The position numbers and the translations under genes were made by a program. The notes under the pieces were generated by a model, which had not been told where the DNA came from, made no database searches, and worked only from the letters and a program-made list of their open reading frames with translations. Below are positions 5,339 to 5,339 of a DNA stretch of 5,339 nucleotides, in pieces. Within the stretch, counting starts at the first letter, position 1. Each line of letters opens with the position of its first letter. Source of the stretch: Bacteroidia bacterium (GTDB lineage Bacteria > Bacteroidota > Bacteroidia > Bacteroidales > Azobacteroidaceae); contig BNTP01000161.1 of NCBI GenBank assembly GCA_025996695.1, positions 1 through 5,339 on the forward strand, written 5' to 3'.

Positions 5339-5339
5339 T

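Overview
The window looks like an accessory chromosomal segment of a Bacteroidetes (Bacteroidales-type) bacterium. The reasons are a serine recombinase of the Mpi (Bacteroides master DNA invertase) type, a fimbrillin (Mfa/FimA-like) lipoprotein carrying a FISUMP domain, start codons without Shine-Dalgarno sequences, and AT-rich intergenic DNA. No rRNA, tRNA or CRISPR array was seen. Base composition by eye is strongly AT-rich from about 190 to 2840 and clearly richer in GC from about 3550 to 5150, so the left half looks like a separately acquired module.

Layout: (1) 1-193, minus strand, an internal piece of an IS630-family transposase that runs off the left edge and is cut at its N-terminal side. 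(2) 189-2735, a candidate invertible cassette bounded by a perfect 57-bp inverted repeat (189-245 and 2679-2735). It holds two convergent reading frames, 225-1514 (+) and 1626-2699 (-). Each begins inside the repeat with the IGNPPY catalytic motif of an N6-adenine methyltransferase, then diverges into a different target-recognition region, and ends in a similar C-terminal helix. (3) 2841-3434 (+), an Mpi-family serine invertase, the obvious candidate to flip the cassette. (4) 3549-5150 (-), a fimbrillin plus FISUMP lipoprotein gene broken by two frameshifts and an in-frame TGA, with its 3' end lost towards the invertase module. (5) 5189-5338 (-), the 3' end of an unidentified coding region.

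The main interpretation is a phase-variable Eco57I/type IIG-like restriction-modification switch: inversion at the 57-bp repeats would exchange the specificity-determining C-terminal half attached to a fixed N-terminal half. The twist is that no N-terminal half is visible on either side. Left of the left repeat is antisense transposase, and right of the right repeat is the invertase promoter region, with in-frame stops close to both. In the present arrangement both cassettes look like silent 3' halves. Either the fixed half lies elsewhere or has been lost through the IS630 event, or the contig is mis-joined at the repeat.
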